This document shows, one piece after another, positions 36,193-46,201 of a stretch of 64,000 nt of DNA. The position numbers were made by a program, and so were the translations under genes. The notes beneath the pieces are model-generated. The model searched no databases and was not told the origin of the DNA. It was given only the letters and a program-made list of their open reading frames with translations. Each line of letters begins with the position of its first letter. The stretch's first letter is position 1. Origin of the DNA: Synechococcus sp. MIT S9220 (lineage in GTDB: Bacteria > Cyanobacteriota > Cyanobacteriia > PCC-6307 > Cyanobiaceae); the NCBI RefSeq assembly GCF_014304815.1, contig NZ_CP047958.1:1116001-1180000 (forward strand). Direction: 5' to 3'.

Positions 36193-38829
36193 TCAGGACG
36201 GAACCAGATTCACCAGCTTCCCTGGCACAACAATCACCCTCCTGGGGGGCTTGCCCTCCAACCAGCGCTTGGCCACATCGCTTGCCAGAGCAAGGGCCTC
36301 CAACGTGTCTTTGTCGCACTCAGCTGGAACCTGAATGGTTCCTCGGACCTTTCCCTTGATCTGAATCACCAGATCAACCGTGTCTTGCACGAGTGCAGCA
36401 GGGTCATGCTGAGGCCAGGTCTGGAGATGAACACTGCCCTGTCCTCCGAGTCGGAACCAAAATTCCTCTGCAAGGTGTGGAGCAAACGGAGCAAGCAGCC
36501 TGATCAGCGCTCCCATCGCTTCCACCTGGACCGGCCTTGATGCATCAAGCACAGCTCCAGAAAGGCTGTTCGACAGTTTCATCAACTCCGATATCGCGGT
36601 GTTGAACTGGAACTCGCCGCTGAGATCATCACTGACAGCCTGAATAGCCAGATGAACAGCCCGTCGAATCTCTGTTTCAGATTCAGACAGCTCTGCGGGA
36701 ATGCCAGAAACGTCGATGCTCAATAGTTGATCCGGAGCTGTCAGTTTGCTGACGCTGTCAACGAGCCGCCAGAGACGTTGAAGGAAGCGGAATTGACCTT
36801 CCACATCGGCGTCATCCCACTCAAGATCCTTCTCCGGCGGCGCTTTGAAAAGGATGAACATCCGAGCCGTATCCGCTCCATAGCGGTCAATCACCAGTGC
36901 TGGATCGACTCCGTTGTGCTTTGACTTGGACATTTTTTCGAACAGCACCTCAAGCTCCTCGCCGTCGTCGGGGTCCCTCGGAGTGCCCGGGTCGACCACC
37001 AGAGCGGGAGCGACATATCTCCCCGTCCGTGGATTGCGGTAGGTCACCCCCTGCACCATTCCCTGAGTCAAGAGGCGCTCGAAGGGCTCATTGATCGAGA
37101 TCAAGCCGCGATCCTTCAAAGCTTTGGTGAAAAATCTCGAGTACAGCAAGTGAAGAATGGCGTGCTCAATGCCTCCGACGTATTGCTGAACAGGCAACCA
37201 CTTTTTGACAGCCTCGCTCTCAAATGGACGATCGGAGTTCTGCGGATCAGCGAAGCGCAGGAAATACCAGGAGGAACACATGAAGGTGTCCATGGTGTCC
37301 GTCTCGCGTCGTGCCGGTTTCCCACAGATTGGGCAGGGAACATTCACCCAGTCATCGAGTGCGGCGAGAGGTGATCCACCTTTGCCGGCAAGATTCACGT
37401 CTTTGGGCAGAGCCACCGGCAACTGATCTGTTGGAACCGGTTGGGCGCCACAGTCCGCACAATGAATGATTGGAATCGGGCAACCCCAGTAGCGCTGACG
37501 TGAGATCAGCCAATCTCGCAGCCTGTACTGCCGCTTGGCTCGTGCCCATCCTTTTGTCGCGCCGTGTTCGGTGATGGCCTGCTTGGCTTGGTCATTGCTA
37601 TGGCCATCAAAGGCTCCGCTGTTGACCAGGGTTCCAGGGCCTGTCCAGGCCTCACCGTCATTGGAGTGTTCATCAGTGCCATCCATCTGGATGACACGCT
37701 GCACGGGCAGCTCGTAGGTTTTTGCGAAACGGAAATCGCGTTCGTCATGGGCGGGAACTCCCATGACAGCTCCGGTTCCGTATCCCGCTAAAACGTAGTC
37801 AGCAACCCAGATCGGAACCTTCTGACCGTTGGCTGGATTGACCGCTTCTGCACCGGTGGCCACACCCCGCTTGGGACGATCATCCGCTGTGCGCTCATCG
37901 TTGGACAGATCGCTGACCAAATCGCGGAATGCTTCAACGGATTCTTTCTGATCCGCAGTGGTCAGAGCATCGACGAGTGGATGTTCAGGTGCCAGAACCA
38001 CATAGCTGACACCAAACAGGGTGTCGGCTCTGGTGGTGAACACGGTGATCGTGGCGTCGTTGTGGCCCTCGACCTGGAAGTCGATTTCTGCCCCGATGGA
38101 GCGTCCGATCCAATTGGCCTGCATCGTTCGGACCCGCTCAGGCCATCCCTGCAGCTGATCCAGGTCTTCGAGCAGAGCATCTGCGTACTCGGTGATTTTC
38201 AGGAACCATTGCGTCAGGTTCTTCTGCTCGACCAGCGCACCGGATCGCCAAGAACGCCCCTCGGAATCAACCTGCTCGTTAGCAAGCACTGTCTGGTCGA
38301 TGGGGTCCCAGTTGACAGTTGCTTCCTTCTGGTAGGCCAGACCTGCTGAATGCAACTCAAGAAAAAGCCATTGCGTCCAGCGGTAATAGTCCTCATGGCA
38401 CGTGGCCTGTTCCCGAGACCAGTCGATCGATAGCCCTAGGCAACCAAGTTGACTTCGCATCTGATCGATATTGCGGTCTGTCCAGACGCCGGGGTCAACA
38501 TTGCGTTCGATCGCCGCGTTTTCAGCAGGCAAACCGAAGGCATCCCAGCCCATCGGATGCAGCACAGCGTCACCGCGCATCCGCTGAGCTCTAGCGATGA
38601 CATCGGTGATCACGTAATTCCGAACATGCCCCATATGGAGGCTGCCGGAGGGGTATGGAAACATCGAAAGCGCATAAAACGCTTTCTGGTCAGGCCTGGG
38701 ATCCTGTGTTTGATAAAGCGCATCCTGTTCCCATTTGCGCTGCCACTGTTCTTCGAGAAGGGAGGGGTCGTAGCGATCGGACAGCCCCGAGCTGGATTCG
38801 GGCATGGACGAGGACTGCGGGGCTGTCAC
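36193..38829 (-). CDS. leuS: Leucyl-tRNA synthetase
   Basis: Class I aminoacyl-tRNA synthetase, 878 residues. The HIGH motif is HMGH in [14 protein letters not shown] (about 59-72), KMSKS is near residue 631 in [13 protein letters not shown], and the CP1 editing domain (about 230-425) includes the T-rich segment [17 protein letters not shown]. Zinc-type cysteines appear in CADCGAQP and CPICGKPA. Full length for the family. Confidence 0.98.
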   Translation of the reverse strand: MTAPQSSSMPESSSGLSDRYDPSLLEEQWQRKWEQDALYQTQDPRPDQKAFYALSMFPYPSGSLHMGHVRNYVITDVIARAQRMRGDAVLHPMGWDAFGLPAENAAIERNVDPGVWTDRNIDQMRSQLGCLGLSIDWSREQATCHEDYYRWTQWLFLELHSAGLAYQKEATVNWDPIDQTVLANEQVDSEGRSWRSGALVEQKNLTQWFLKITEYADALLEDLDQLQGWPERVRTMQANWIGRSIGAEIDFQVEGHNDATITVFTTRADTLFGVSYVVLAPEHPLVDALTTADQKESVEAFRDLVSDLSNDERTADDRPKRGVATGAEAVNPANGQKVPIWVADYVLAGYGTGAVMGVPAHDERDFRFAKTYELPVQRVIQMDGTDEHSNDGEAWTGPGTLVNSGAFDGHSNDQAKQAITEHGATKGWARAKRQYRLRDWLISRQRYWGCPIPIIHCADCGAQPVPTDQLPVALPKDVNLAGKGGSPLAALDDWVNVPCPICGKPARRETDTMDTFMCSSWYFLRFADPQNSDRPFESEAVKKWLPVQQYVGGIEHAILHLLYSRFFTKALKDRGLISINEPFERLLTQGMVQGVTYRNPRTGRYVAPALVVDPGTPRDPDDGEELEVLFEKMSKSKHNGVDPALVIDRYGADTARMFILFKAPPEKDLEWDDADVEGQFRFLQRLWRLVDSVSKLTAPDQLLSIDVSGIPAELSESETEIRRAVHLAIQAVSDDLSGEFQFNTAISELMKLSNSLSGAVLDASRPVQVEAMGALIRLLAPFAPHLAEEFWFRLGGQGSVHLQTWPQHDPAALVQDTVDLVIQIKGKVRGTIQVPAECDKDTLEALALASDVAKRWLEGKPPRRVIVVPGKLVNLVPS

Positions 38830-38899
38830 ATCAGGAAAACACCTGCGAGAGATCGTGACACAGCTTGAGGCCTTCCTCTGGAAGCCGCCTCGAAGTCAC

Positions 38900-39121
38900 T
38901 CAGGCCAAAGGGCGAATGGTGAGCACCGCCAGGCGATTGATCAAGACGGGATCGTTGCTGTCTTCCCGTTGTAGTGCGAAGTACTGAGGATCCTGCCAGG
39001 CGAGACAGCCATCCAATCTGCGGCCATCATTCAGCTCGATCCCGAGCACTCGCTGCTCACGAATCCACGACTGAATCAACCGGATACCGGGCAAGCTGGG
39101 ATCGAAGCCCGTTGACTCCAT
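38900..39121 (-). CDS. hfq: Cyanobacterial Hfq-like Sm protein
   Basis: A 73-residue Sm-fold protein. The cyanobacterial Hfq pattern is visible: FDPSLPGIRLIQSWI (6-20, helix), GIELNDGRRLDGCLAWQDPQYFAL (27-50, Sm1) and NRLAVLTIRP (62-71, Sm2). As in other cyanobacteria, the classic RNA-binding residues and the YKH Sm2 motif are not conserved; in Synechocystis the homologue is needed for phototaxis. The ATG at 39121 is chosen over an in-frame start at 39181. Confidence 0.82.
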   Translation of the reverse strand: MESTGFDPSLPGIRLIQSWIREQRVLGIELNDGRRLDGCLAWQDPQYFALQREDSNDPVLINRLAVLTIRPLA

Positions 39122-39299
39122 GGTGTGGAAGGGAAAACGGAATGTTGTCCGCACTCCAGCAAAGACGCTTGCCAACGTCAATCAGTCCTTGGGGATGCCT
39201 GGCTTGTGAACGATTGATCCTTCAGACTGAATCTGTCTTGACCTAACGAGACGACAACACGTCTGAAAGAACCACCGAAGCACTGATCACGGTCTTGTT

Positions 39300-39530
39300 T
39301 TGAACTTAACCACTGAGACAAGAGAGCAGTTACTCATCGCGCTCACGAATCAGTGGGCCTCGATGTTGGATCAGCTAGATGAAGGTGATTTCACACCAGA
39401 AGATTTTTATGAAATTCGCAAATTGGATTCAGATGATGAGCTGATTAGGGAGAGTGGATGTGACACCGATCATGAGCTGGATAAATTCATTAATGACTGG
39501 TTTTACAGCGGTTTCTGGACAGTGCCCTAG
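39300..39530 (+). CDS. Small acidic hypothetical protein
   Basis: A 76-residue acidic protein (many Asp/Glu), mostly helical by appearance, with FTPEDFYEIRKLDSDDELI in the middle and a Trp/Phe-rich end (DWFYSGFWTVP). The frame opens with TTG at 39300; no ribosome binding site is obvious, and an ATG at 39363 would give a shorter form. Nothing identifies a family. The region is more AT-rich than its neighbours. Moderately likely to be a real gene on the basis of its open frame and biased, non-shadow composition. Confidence 0.55.
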   Translation: MNLTTETREQLLIALTNQWASMLDQLDEGDFTPEDFYEIRKLDSDDELIRESGCDTDHELDKFINDWFYSGFWTVP

Positions 39531-39903
39531 TCAAGGCGATCTGCAGAATTGCGATTCTGAGATTGCATCGCACTATTGATGAGTGTATCGTTTGATTCGG
39601 CTTTTCACTGCAATCTTTGGATCGATACCTCTCGTATATCAGGTTCTTCTATTAAATTAATGATGTATTGCAGAGATTATTTTGTTGAATTTTTAGCTTC
39701 TTCTGATTTTGCCCCTAGTGGTAATGCTCGCAGGTTGGGCTGTTCTGTCATCAACAACTTGACTCGAGATCTTCAAGAGGTTGAGATGTAAAGCTAGGAA
39801 TCCGTCAGCATCACTCCGTAGAGCTACTGAGTTGAGCAGGATTGAGGATCGAATATCAGTTTTCGAAATCCTGTAACGTGTTGGTATCACAGGGTTGTTC
39901 TGA
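39531..39903. other. AT-rich interval without a supported gene
   Basis: This 373-base stretch between the small acidic protein and dapF holds only a 71-codon open frame at 39576-39791 with no recognisable domain or ribosome binding site, plus an antisense frame. Base composition is clearly lower in GC than the flanking genes. A dapF promoter must lie at its right end. I see no tRNA, terminator or repeat in it. Confidence 0.6.
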
Positions 39904-41001
39904 ATGCTGACATTCAGCAAATATCAAGGGCTGGGCAACGACTTCATCTTGATGGAGGGACGTTCCGGTCAATTGTCCGTTGAAATTCATACCCCAGATC
40001 CAGGCTGGGTCCAACGCCTTTGCGATCGACGCTTTGGCATCGGAGCGGATGGTTTGATCTTGGCTCTCCCTCCGGAAGGCGATGCCGAGCTGCGCATGCG
40101 CATTTTCAACGCTGATGGCTCGGAAGCGGAGATGTGCGGCAATGGAATTCGATGTCTTGCGCGTTTCCTCGCTGACAGTGATGGGGATGGTCCAGGTCGT
40201 CGATGGTCGATCGAAACACCCGCTGGTTTGATCATTCCGGAACTTCAGAACGATGGTCAGATCCGTGTGGATATGGGAGCTCCTTTCCTTGATCCCACTT
40301 CTGTCCCCACCACGCTCAATGCTGACTCAACGGGTCTTCCGGTGGGTGAACTCACCCTTGATGGAGACACTCTTGCTCTAGCCGCTGTGGGCATGGGAAA
40401 CCCTCATGCAGTCGTTCCCGTCGATGATCTCAACGCTATTCCCTTTGAACGCTGGGGAGCAGAGCTCGAGTGCCACAAGGTGTTTCCGGCCAAAACCAAT
40501 GTGCATTTTTTAAAGGTGCACGGTCGTTCTCAGCTCGAAATCAGAGTGTGGGAACGAGGTGCTGGTCCCACGCTTGCCTGTGGCACCGGTGCCTGCGCCA
40601 CGCTTGTGGCTGCTGTTCTGCTCGGCCTTAGCGATCGACAGGCCACCGTTGAGCTGCCAGGAGGGCCTCTTCAGATCAGCTGGGAGAAGCCTGGTGCATC
40701 GGTGTTTATGACTGGACCAGCTGTTGCCGTGTTCGATGGTGTTCTGAATCCTGAACTCGTCCCGTTTCAGAGTTCAACCACTGATGGAACATCGTTAGAG
40801 GCTGAACAAGCTGCGTCTCTCAAGGCAGTCAGCAGTGAGCCCGAGAACCGTCAACCAGCTGAAGACTGTTCTGAGGAGGAAGCCCAGTCCAGGGTTCAGG
40901 AATTCCTTGCTTCCAACTCGCTGGATTCGATGATCAACATCGCCACGGAGTCCCTGGAACAGCGAACGCTCTCGCGACTCCAACGCGATTCCCAATCCTG
41001 A
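39904..41001 (+). CDS. dapF: Diaminopimelate epimerase with C-terminal tail
   Basis: Converts LL- to meso-diaminopimelate for lysine and peptidoglycan. The enzyme part (1-283) is complete, with catalytic cysteines C78 (EMCGNGIRC) and C226 (LACGTGACA). The protein then continues for about 80 residues, rich in Ser, Glu and Gln, ending in a likely helix (QEFLASNSLDSMINIATESL). Most DapF proteins stop near residue 275-285, so this tail is unusual. The cysteine desulfurase begins seven bases after the stop. Confidence 0.95.
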   Translation: MLTFSKYQGLGNDFILMEGRSGQLSVEIHTPDPGWVQRLCDRRFGIGADGLILALPPEGDAELRMRIFNADGSEAEMCGNGIRCLARFLADSDGDGPGRRWSIETPAGLIIPELQNDGQIRVDMGAPFLDPTSVPTTLNADSTGLPVGELTLDGDTLALAAVGMGNPHAVVPVDDLNAIPFERWGAELECHKVFPAKTNVHFLKVHGRSQLEIRVWERGAGPTLACGTGACATLVAAVLLGLSDRQATVELPGGPLQISWEKPGASVFMTGPAVAVFDGVLNPELVPFQSSTTDGTSLEAEQAASLKAVSSEPENRQPAEDCSEEEAQSRVQEFLASNSLDSMINIATESLEQRTLSRLQRDSQS

Positions 41002-41008
41002 GAGACGT

Positions 41009-42169
41009 GTGATTTATCTCGATGCTTGCGCCACTGCACCCCTCAGACCTGGGGTGCTTCAACGCATGATCGAGACCCAGGATCAGGCCTGGGCTAATCC
41101 CTCCAGCCTTCATGGATTTGGTCTGAAAGCCTCTGAAGCATTGGAGAGGGCCCGCTTTCAGATTGCTGAAAAACTCAGTGCAGATCACAGCGACGTGGTT
41201 TTCACCTCCGGAGCCACCGAGTCCATTCATCTTGCGCTTCATGGGCTCGCCGCAACACGTTCGCCAGGCAGGCTTGTGATCTCCTCGGTGGAACATCCCG
41301 CCGTCACAGGCGCGGCACGTCTGCTGAGCAAGAGCGGCTGGGATGTGACCGAATGGCCTGTTGATCAGCTGGGCAGGATCAAATTGGAACATCTGGAGGA
41401 GCTGTTGGCGCCTCCCACTCAGATGGTCTCACTGGTCTGGGGCCAGGGTGAAGTGGGCACGATTCAGCCCCTGCTGAAGGTTGCAGAAGCTTGCAGAACA
41501 AGGGGCATCACGATTCATACCGATGCCACGCAGGTGCTGAGCCAGGGCCTCCCCAGCTGGAAACATTTACCGGTTGATTTGCTCAGTGCTTCGGCCCACA
41601 AAAGCGGAGGTCCAAGAGGAATCGGCCTGTTGATGATGCGTCAGTCGTACCGCTCTGAACTGATGCCGCTCTTTTCAGGTGGCGGCCAGGAGGGTGGCCT
41701 CAGAAGTGGTACTGAATCTGTCGTTTTGGCTGCCGGGATGGCTGCTGCGCTCGATCAGATCGAGTGCTGTGCTCCAGCCGATCTCGCGCGATCAGGACAC
41801 GGCGTTGCTGATCTACGCGATGCGTTACGCGACCGATTGCTGACAGATGAACGCTTGATGGTCTGTGGTGATCCAGAGAACCGGTTGCCTCACCACCTTT
41901 CACTGCTGGTCTGCGATCACAACGGCCAGCCTGTGTCAGGACGTCGGCTCGTGCGCAGTCTTGATGCCTGCGGATTGGCCGTCAGCAGTGGCAGTGCCTG
42001 TTCCTCTGGAAAAGACAGCGACAGCCCTGTTTTGGTCGCCATGGGGCTTCCAGAGACCAAGTGCCGATCCAGCGTCCGACTCAGTCTTGGCCCCTGGATT
42101 GAGCGTCAGCACCTTGATGAGATTGTGCATCGCTTCCAAGCCGGACTTGAACAGTCACTCTGCAGTTGA
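41009..42169 (+). CDS. Cysteine desulfurase, NifS/IscS family
   Basis: PLP enzyme taking sulfur from cysteine for Fe-S clusters or other thio-cofactors. 386 residues from GTG 41009, preceded by GAGAG. The PLP lysine is K198 in SASAHKSGGPRG, and the catalytic cysteine is C331 in SSGSACSSG, within a short loop as in IscS/NifS (not SufS). The N-terminal MIYLDACATAPLRPGV has a cysteine where IscS usually has N. It follows dapF by seven bases. Confidence 0.93.
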   Translation: MIYLDACATAPLRPGVLQRMIETQDQAWANPSSLHGFGLKASEALERARFQIAEKLSADHSDVVFTSGATESIHLALHGLAATRSPGRLVISSVEHPAVTGAARLLSKSGWDVTEWPVDQLGRIKLEHLEELLAPPTQMVSLVWGQGEVGTIQPLLKVAEACRTRGITIHTDATQVLSQGLPSWKHLPVDLLSASAHKSGGPRGIGLLMMRQSYRSELMPLFSGGGQEGGLRSGTESVVLAAGMAAALDQIECCAPADLARSGHGVADLRDALRDRLLTDERLMVCGDPENRLPHHLSLLVCDHNGQPVSGRRLVRSLDACGLAVSSGSACSSGKDSDSPVLVAMGLPETKCRSSVRLSLGPWIERQHLDEIVHRFQAGLEQSLCS

Positions 42170-42215
42170 TGCTGCAGCGGCTGTACGCTCCGCCCAAACA
42201 ATTTGACTGAGCCTG

Positions 42216-42911
42216 GTGAGCGCCGTTCTCCCTGCTGACTTATCCGAAGCTGAACAGCGGACTTTCGTTGCACTGAGTGAGGTTCTTGGCTCCAAACGTC
42301 GTGGTCGCTGGCAAGTGACCTGGAAGTTCGAGGGTCTGCGGTTGCTTGGGCCCTCGATCAGGCTGTCTCAAGCCCTGAAGGACAGCGGGATTGGCTTGCT
42401 CCTGGCCTGGCCAGATGCAGGAGCAGCAGCTCTGGCCAAGCGTGATGGACCTGAGCTTGCCGACTGCTGCGTTGATCTGAATCAGCTTCAACGCGACCCT
42501 GCGTGGTCAGGCCGTGGTGATCTGTTGCTGATCGTCGGCGCTCAACCCAGCGATTACGAAACCGTCGAAGCAATCTGCAGTCAGTGGTTTGAACCGGTCG
42601 TGCTGTTGAACAGCCGTCTTGAAGATGCTGCGGTCGGAATCGGCAGCGTGGCTCGTCAGCGTCGAAAGGGATTCATGTCGACCTGGCAATCAGCCTTTCA
42701 TTTGGAACCCTTTCTCCAAGGTGCTCTGATGCAGGAACATCAGCAGCAATGGGAACTGTTCCGACAGGATCCGGACGGATATCGCTGGGTCAAGCAATTC
42801 GATGTCCGTCCTGATCAAGAACAAATTGACCAAGCCCTGGCCGGTGCGGGCGACGGTTTGAGTCAGACCCTCGGGGCGATGGATCGATTCATCGATGATT
42901 TGCGTGGTTGA
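42216..42911 (+). CDS. DUF1995 domain protein
   Basis: A 231-residue protein of the DUF1995 family, found in cyanobacteria and plants, where the plastid member LPA3 has been linked to photosystem II accumulation. It starts at GTG 42216. Visible features are the N-terminal helical segment, GLLLAWPDAGAAALAKRD (about 69-86), LLLIVGAQPSDYETVE (about 103-118) and a C-terminal stretch WQSAFHLEPFLQGAL. No catalytic motif or membrane segment. Family call from overall resemblance. Confidence 0.72.
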   Translation: MSAVLPADLSEAEQRTFVALSEVLGSKRRGRWQVTWKFEGLRLLGPSIRLSQALKDSGIGLLLAWPDAGAAALAKRDGPELADCCVDLNQLQRDPAWSGRGDLLLIVGAQPSDYETVEAICSQWFEPVVLLNSRLEDAAVGIGSVARQRRKGFMSTWQSAFHLEPFLQGALMQEHQQQWELFRQDPDGYRWVKQFDVRPDQEQIDQALAGAGDGLSQTLGAMDRFIDDLRG

Positions 42912-42957
42912 TTGCCAGGCCCATCACTTTTAGTGTTGCCGTCTCAAGCTTTCTCCC

Positions 42958-43473
42958 ATGGCCTTCTCTGAACGCCTTCGATCAATCTCCGTGATTGACG
43001 CAGCCGCGGCGGTTGTTGCTCTTGTGGCTGTGGGAGGTGTTCTGTGGAGTCCAAAGCTCAGTAACACGGTCGCCAGGGCCACAGGAGCCATCAAACCGGT
43101 TGAAGTCACCGTGGACGTCCGTAATACCAGTGCTGCGGATCCGGATCAATTCATTGCGGAAGCTCTCCAATCAGGCCGCACATCACTGGTGATCCGCAAT
43201 CAGCCCGCTGGAAGCGTGCAACTCATCAGGGTCGACGACATCAGTCGCCAGCTTGCATCCGTCCTCCCAGATGGAAGTGTTGTGATGGCGGATGACCCCA
43301 ACAGGGAGATTCAGGGCATGCTTGATGCCCGTTTCGTTCTCCAAGGTGACGCCACCGTGACCTCATCCGGTGTTGTGATGGCAGGCACCAAGCTGAAAGT
43401 GGGAATTCCTGTAGAACTTGAGGGCCGTTTCTATCGGGTGAACGGAATTGTCAGTGGAGTCTCCCTTCAATGA
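42958..43473 (+). CDS. DUF4330 membrane-anchored protein
   Basis: A 171-residue protein with one N-terminal membrane helix (about 12-30, VIDAAAAVVALVAVGGVLW) and a periplasm-facing beta-rich domain (PVEVTVDVRNTSAADP, GTKLKVGIPVELEGRFYRVNGIV). It resembles the cyanobacterial DUF4330 family, function unknown. Its TGA overlaps the ATG of dacB (ATGA), so the two are co-translated, which ties it to the cell envelope. Confidence 0.7.
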   Translation: MAFSERLRSISVIDAAAAVVALVAVGGVLWSPKLSNTVARATGAIKPVEVTVDVRNTSAADPDQFIAEALQSGRTSLVIRNQPAGSVQLIRVDDISRQLASVLPDGSVVMADDPNREIQGMLDARFVLQGDATVTSSGVVMAGTKLKVGIPVELEGRFYRVNGIVSGVSLQ

Positions 43474-44771
43474 GAACAGCGTTCCTCACCTCAGGACTTC
43501 TTCTGACTCCACTGGCCATGCCCGTGGCTGCCAGTCAGTTGGTTCCGCTGACGATGCCACCGCCGCCACCGACCGAGCAGCCACTCCCCCAGTTGCAGCC
43601 AGGTCGTTCGTGTCCAGCTCTTCAAACGGCTCTCAGATCCAATGTTGGGAGTGAAGCGAGGGTTTGGTCCGTCACTGTTCTCAACAGCGATGGAGATGTC
43701 CTCGGAACGATCAACGGTGCCGTTCCAAGAATTCCAGCGTCCAATCAAAAGCTCATCAGCACGGCCTACGCCCTCGATCGCCTCGGCCCGGATTTTCGCT
43801 TGAAAACCCGTTTAATCCAGAGACCGGATGGTTCGATGGAACTGAACGGCCAGGGAGATCCTGATCTCGGTATCGCAGGTCTTCAGCGATTCGTTCTTGC
43901 CGCCCTTCGTCAAGGCGGTGCCAGAGGCAACTCAGTCGCTGGCGTGAAGCTGATGGTGCGTGAAGAGCCACGAAGCAACTGGTGGCCCAGCGATTGGCAT
44001 CCTGCCGATCGTGGTTATGCCTATGGCGCTCCGATCACACGATTGGCCCTCACCAGCAATGCCGTTGGCGGCGCTGTCAGTGACCCCTACTCGCGGCTCC
44101 AGCGACTGTTCCAGCAAGAAGCGCTTCGTCGCGGGGGAACGGTCCAGATCCAGAGGGGTCAACCTGTTGCTGAAACGCTTTCAGCTGTGCTGCAAAACAC
44201 GGTCGTGTTGCACGAGGAAAGCTCGGCTCCCATGCACGCGTTGCTCAGTCTTGCCAACACTGAGAGCCACAATTTCACCGCAGAAGTGCTCATGCGCCAG
44301 GCTTCTGGTCTGTGGGATGTCAGGGCGGCCTCCCGGGCCACAGAGCGCTGGATGTTCGAGCAAGGTCTGCCGGTTCAGGGCCTGCGTGTGGCTGACGGCA
44401 GTGGTCTCTCACGCAACAATCGGGTCACGAGCAACACCATCGCTGCTCTGCTGATGCGCATGGATCAGCACCCGTTCGCCGCCTATTACCAAGCCTCAAT
44501 GGCCATTGCCGGACAGAGAGGCACCCTGCGCAATTTGTATCGAGGCAGCGTTCTTGACGGTCGATTCAGAGGCAAGACAGGAACCATCAGCGGAGTTCGC
44601 AGCATTTCCGGTTATCTGCAGACCGTCGATGGACCCAGGTACGTGAGCATGATTTCCAACGGATCGGTCCGCCCCAACACGGTGATGGGGCAAATCCTGC
44701 GATCCGTGAAGAGATTCAGCCCATGCCCCTCATCTGTCGCACCCGTGAAGCGGCCCGACGTGCTCGGCTGA
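43470..44771 (+). CDS. dacB: D-alanyl-D-alanine carboxypeptidase, PBP4/S13 family
   Basis: Penicillin-binding peptidase trimming peptidoglycan stem peptides. 433 residues with a signal peptide (1-21, cleaved near AMPVAAS) and a Pro-rich spacer. The active-site triads are complete: S91-N-Q-K94, S-H-N near residue 264, and K-T-G near residue 369. It is coupled to DUF4330 upstream. The last 56 bases overlap the 3' end of the coiled-coil gene on the other strand, an unusually long convergent overlap. Confidence 0.92.
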   Translation: MRTAFLTSGLLLTPLAMPVAASQLVPLTMPPPPPTEQPLPQLQPGRSCPALQTALRSNVGSEARVWSVTVLNSDGDVLGTINGAVPRIPASNQKLISTAYALDRLGPDFRLKTRLIQRPDGSMELNGQGDPDLGIAGLQRFVLAALRQGGARGNSVAGVKLMVREEPRSNWWPSDWHPADRGYAYGAPITRLALTSNAVGGAVSDPYSRLQRLFQQEALRRGGTVQIQRGQPVAETLSAVLQNTVVLHEESSAPMHALLSLANTESHNFTAEVLMRQASGLWDVRAASRATERWMFEQGLPVQGLRVADGSGLSRNNRVTSNTIAALLMRMDQHPFAAYYQASMAIAGQRGTLRNLYRGSVLDGRFRGKTGTISGVRSISGYLQTVDGPRYVSMISNGSVRPNTVMGQILRSVKRFSPCPSSVAPVKRPDVLG

Positions 44772-45645
44772 TTGGGACGGTTTTGCCGTCCTTTGCTTCA
44801 ACCTCGGATGATTCCGGTCGACCCGTTTGGATTTTGACCAATTCCTGACGTCCGGCAAGAACAACCTGAGCCATCTCTTTGAGTCTCTGCTCGAGTTCAC
44901 CGAGGGTCTGTTCCGCATAACGGTTGGCCCCGTCCTGAACATTCCCAGCTTCCTGGCGGCTGCGCTGAATCAGCGTTTCACATTGCTGCTGCGTCTGCTG
45001 TCGGAACTGCAGAGCATCTTGATGCAGTCGCTCCGCTTCAGTCTGAGCTTCTTTCTGCAGGCGAAGTCCTTCCACACGAATTTGCTCGAGCTCCTGGAGT
45101 GACTGCTGCCGATTGCGCTCATGCTGCTCAGTGAGCTGTCGCTTGAGTTCGTTGGCTTCCTGATCGAGCTGTTGCCGGCGTTGCAGTGATTCCTGCTCAA
45201 GCTGTTGGCGACGGGATGCGAATTGCTGCTCAAGCTGCGCGTGCTTCGACTGCATGTCCTGCTCCATCTGGGCGGACTGCTGGCGAACGCCCTGCAGCAT
45301 CTGCTCGCACTGCTGACGAACTTGTTCGCGCATGTCGTTGACCTGACGTTCCGCCTCCTGACGGATGGATGCCTGAGCAAGAAGCTGTTCGCGCTGTTGT
45401 TGGGCTTTGTTGACGATCTCGTCGGCCTGTGCGCGCGCAGTGGAAATGAACTCATCCCGCTTCTGGAGCAGTTGGTCAGCCTGCTCGACCTGAGCGGGCA
45501 TGGCTTCACGCACCGCGTCAAGCAACTCAACTGCATCTTGCTCATTCACGAGCCGTCCACCAATAAAGGGGATGCGACTTCCCTCCAGCACGATCTCCTC
45601 GAGCTGGTCGAGCTGGTCGATTACGGAGAACCGGATCTCGCTCAT
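44716..45645 (-). CDS. Long coiled-coil protein, Gln/Glu/Arg rich
   Basis: A 309-residue protein with a short globular N-terminus ([39 protein letters not shown] region, 1-45) followed by an almost unbroken charged, Gln-rich helix (about 50-265) with heptad character, then a basic tail ([15 protein letters not shown]). The opening recalls DivIVA/ATP-synthase-b-like cyanobacterial proteins of unknown role. It overlaps coaD by four bases (ATGA) and dacB by 56 bases at the 3' end. Scaffold or membrane-associated role is a guess. Confidence 0.7.
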   Translation of the reverse strand: MSEIRFSVIDQLDQLEEIVLEGSRIPFIGGRLVNEQDAVELLDAVREAMPAQVEQADQLLQKRDEFISTARAQADEIVNKAQQQREQLLAQASIRQEAERQVNDMREQVRQQCEQMLQGVRQQSAQMEQDMQSKHAQLEQQFASRRQQLEQESLQRRQQLDQEANELKRQLTEQHERNRQQSLQELEQIRVEGLRLQKEAQTEAERLHQDALQFRQQTQQQCETLIQRSRQEAGNVQDGANRYAEQTLGELEQRLKEMAQVVLAGRQELVKIQTGRPESSEVEAKDGKTVPISRARRAASRVRQMRGMG

Positions 45646-46139
45646 CGCTGCGGTTGGTTGAAAGCCGAATTAAAGAACCTCATGAGGTCCTCCGCCACCA
45701 CCGGCGGGACCATATGGACAACAGATCCACCGAAACGAGCCACTTCCTTCACCACTGAACTGCTGAGAAAGCTGTAGTGAGCTGATGTGCTGAGGAAGAC
45801 CGTCTCAAAATCAGGATCCAGTGACCGGTTGGTATGGGCGATTTGCAGCTCGTATTCGAAGTCGCTCATCGCACGCAGACCACGCAGGATGAGACGCGTG
45901 CCATTGGATCTGGCGCATTCGACGGTGAGACCGTCAAAACTGATCACACGCACATTGTTGAGATGGCTCGTGGAGAGACGGATCTGATGAAGTCGCTCAT
46001 CCAGTGAGAAGGCGGGTGATTTCCCAGGGTTCTGAAGCACCGCAACGATGAGTTCCTCCACCAGGGATGATCCGCGTTCGATCAAATCAAGATGACCAAG
46101 CGTCAGAGGATCGAAGCTGCCTGGATAGAGCGCTTTCAT
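45642..46139 (-). CDS. coaD: Phosphopantetheine adenylyltransferase
   Basis: Penultimate step of coenzyme A synthesis. 165 residues from ATG 46139 ([20 protein letters not shown]), with the nucleotidyltransferase T-L-G-H motif at 13-16 and SSSVVKE, the counterpart of the ISST-x-VR motif, near residue 130. A longer frame to 46178 is less family-like. Its stop overlaps the start of the coiled-coil gene. Confidence 0.96.
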   Translation of the reverse strand: MKALYPGSFDPLTLGHLDLIERGSSLVEELIVAVLQNPGKSPAFSLDERLHQIRLSTSHLNNVRVISFDGLTVECARSNGTRLILRGLRAMSDFEYELQIAHTNRSLDPDFETVFLSTSAHYSFLSSSVVKEVARFGGSVVHMVPPVVAEDLMRFFNSAFNQPQR

Positions 46140-46201
46140 CGCAACAACCTCAGCGGGAGCTGGACGGATCCTATGCACACCGGCATCACTAGATTCTCGG
46201 C

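Noticed and set aside
39221-39267. Possible stem-loop TTCAGAC ... GTCTGAA upstream of the small acidic gene
   Set aside because: Only seven pairs around a 33-base loop with a weak inner stem; easily chance.
39576-39791. 71-codon plus-strand open frame
   Set aside because: No ribosome binding site or domain, and overlapped by an antisense frame of the same size; AT-rich DNA opens few codons by chance but evidence for translation is lacking.
44970-45545. Ser/Arg-rich minus-strand frame of 191 codons
   Set aside because: It is a shifted reading of the Gln/Glu-rich coiled-coil gene; such repeats open other frames.
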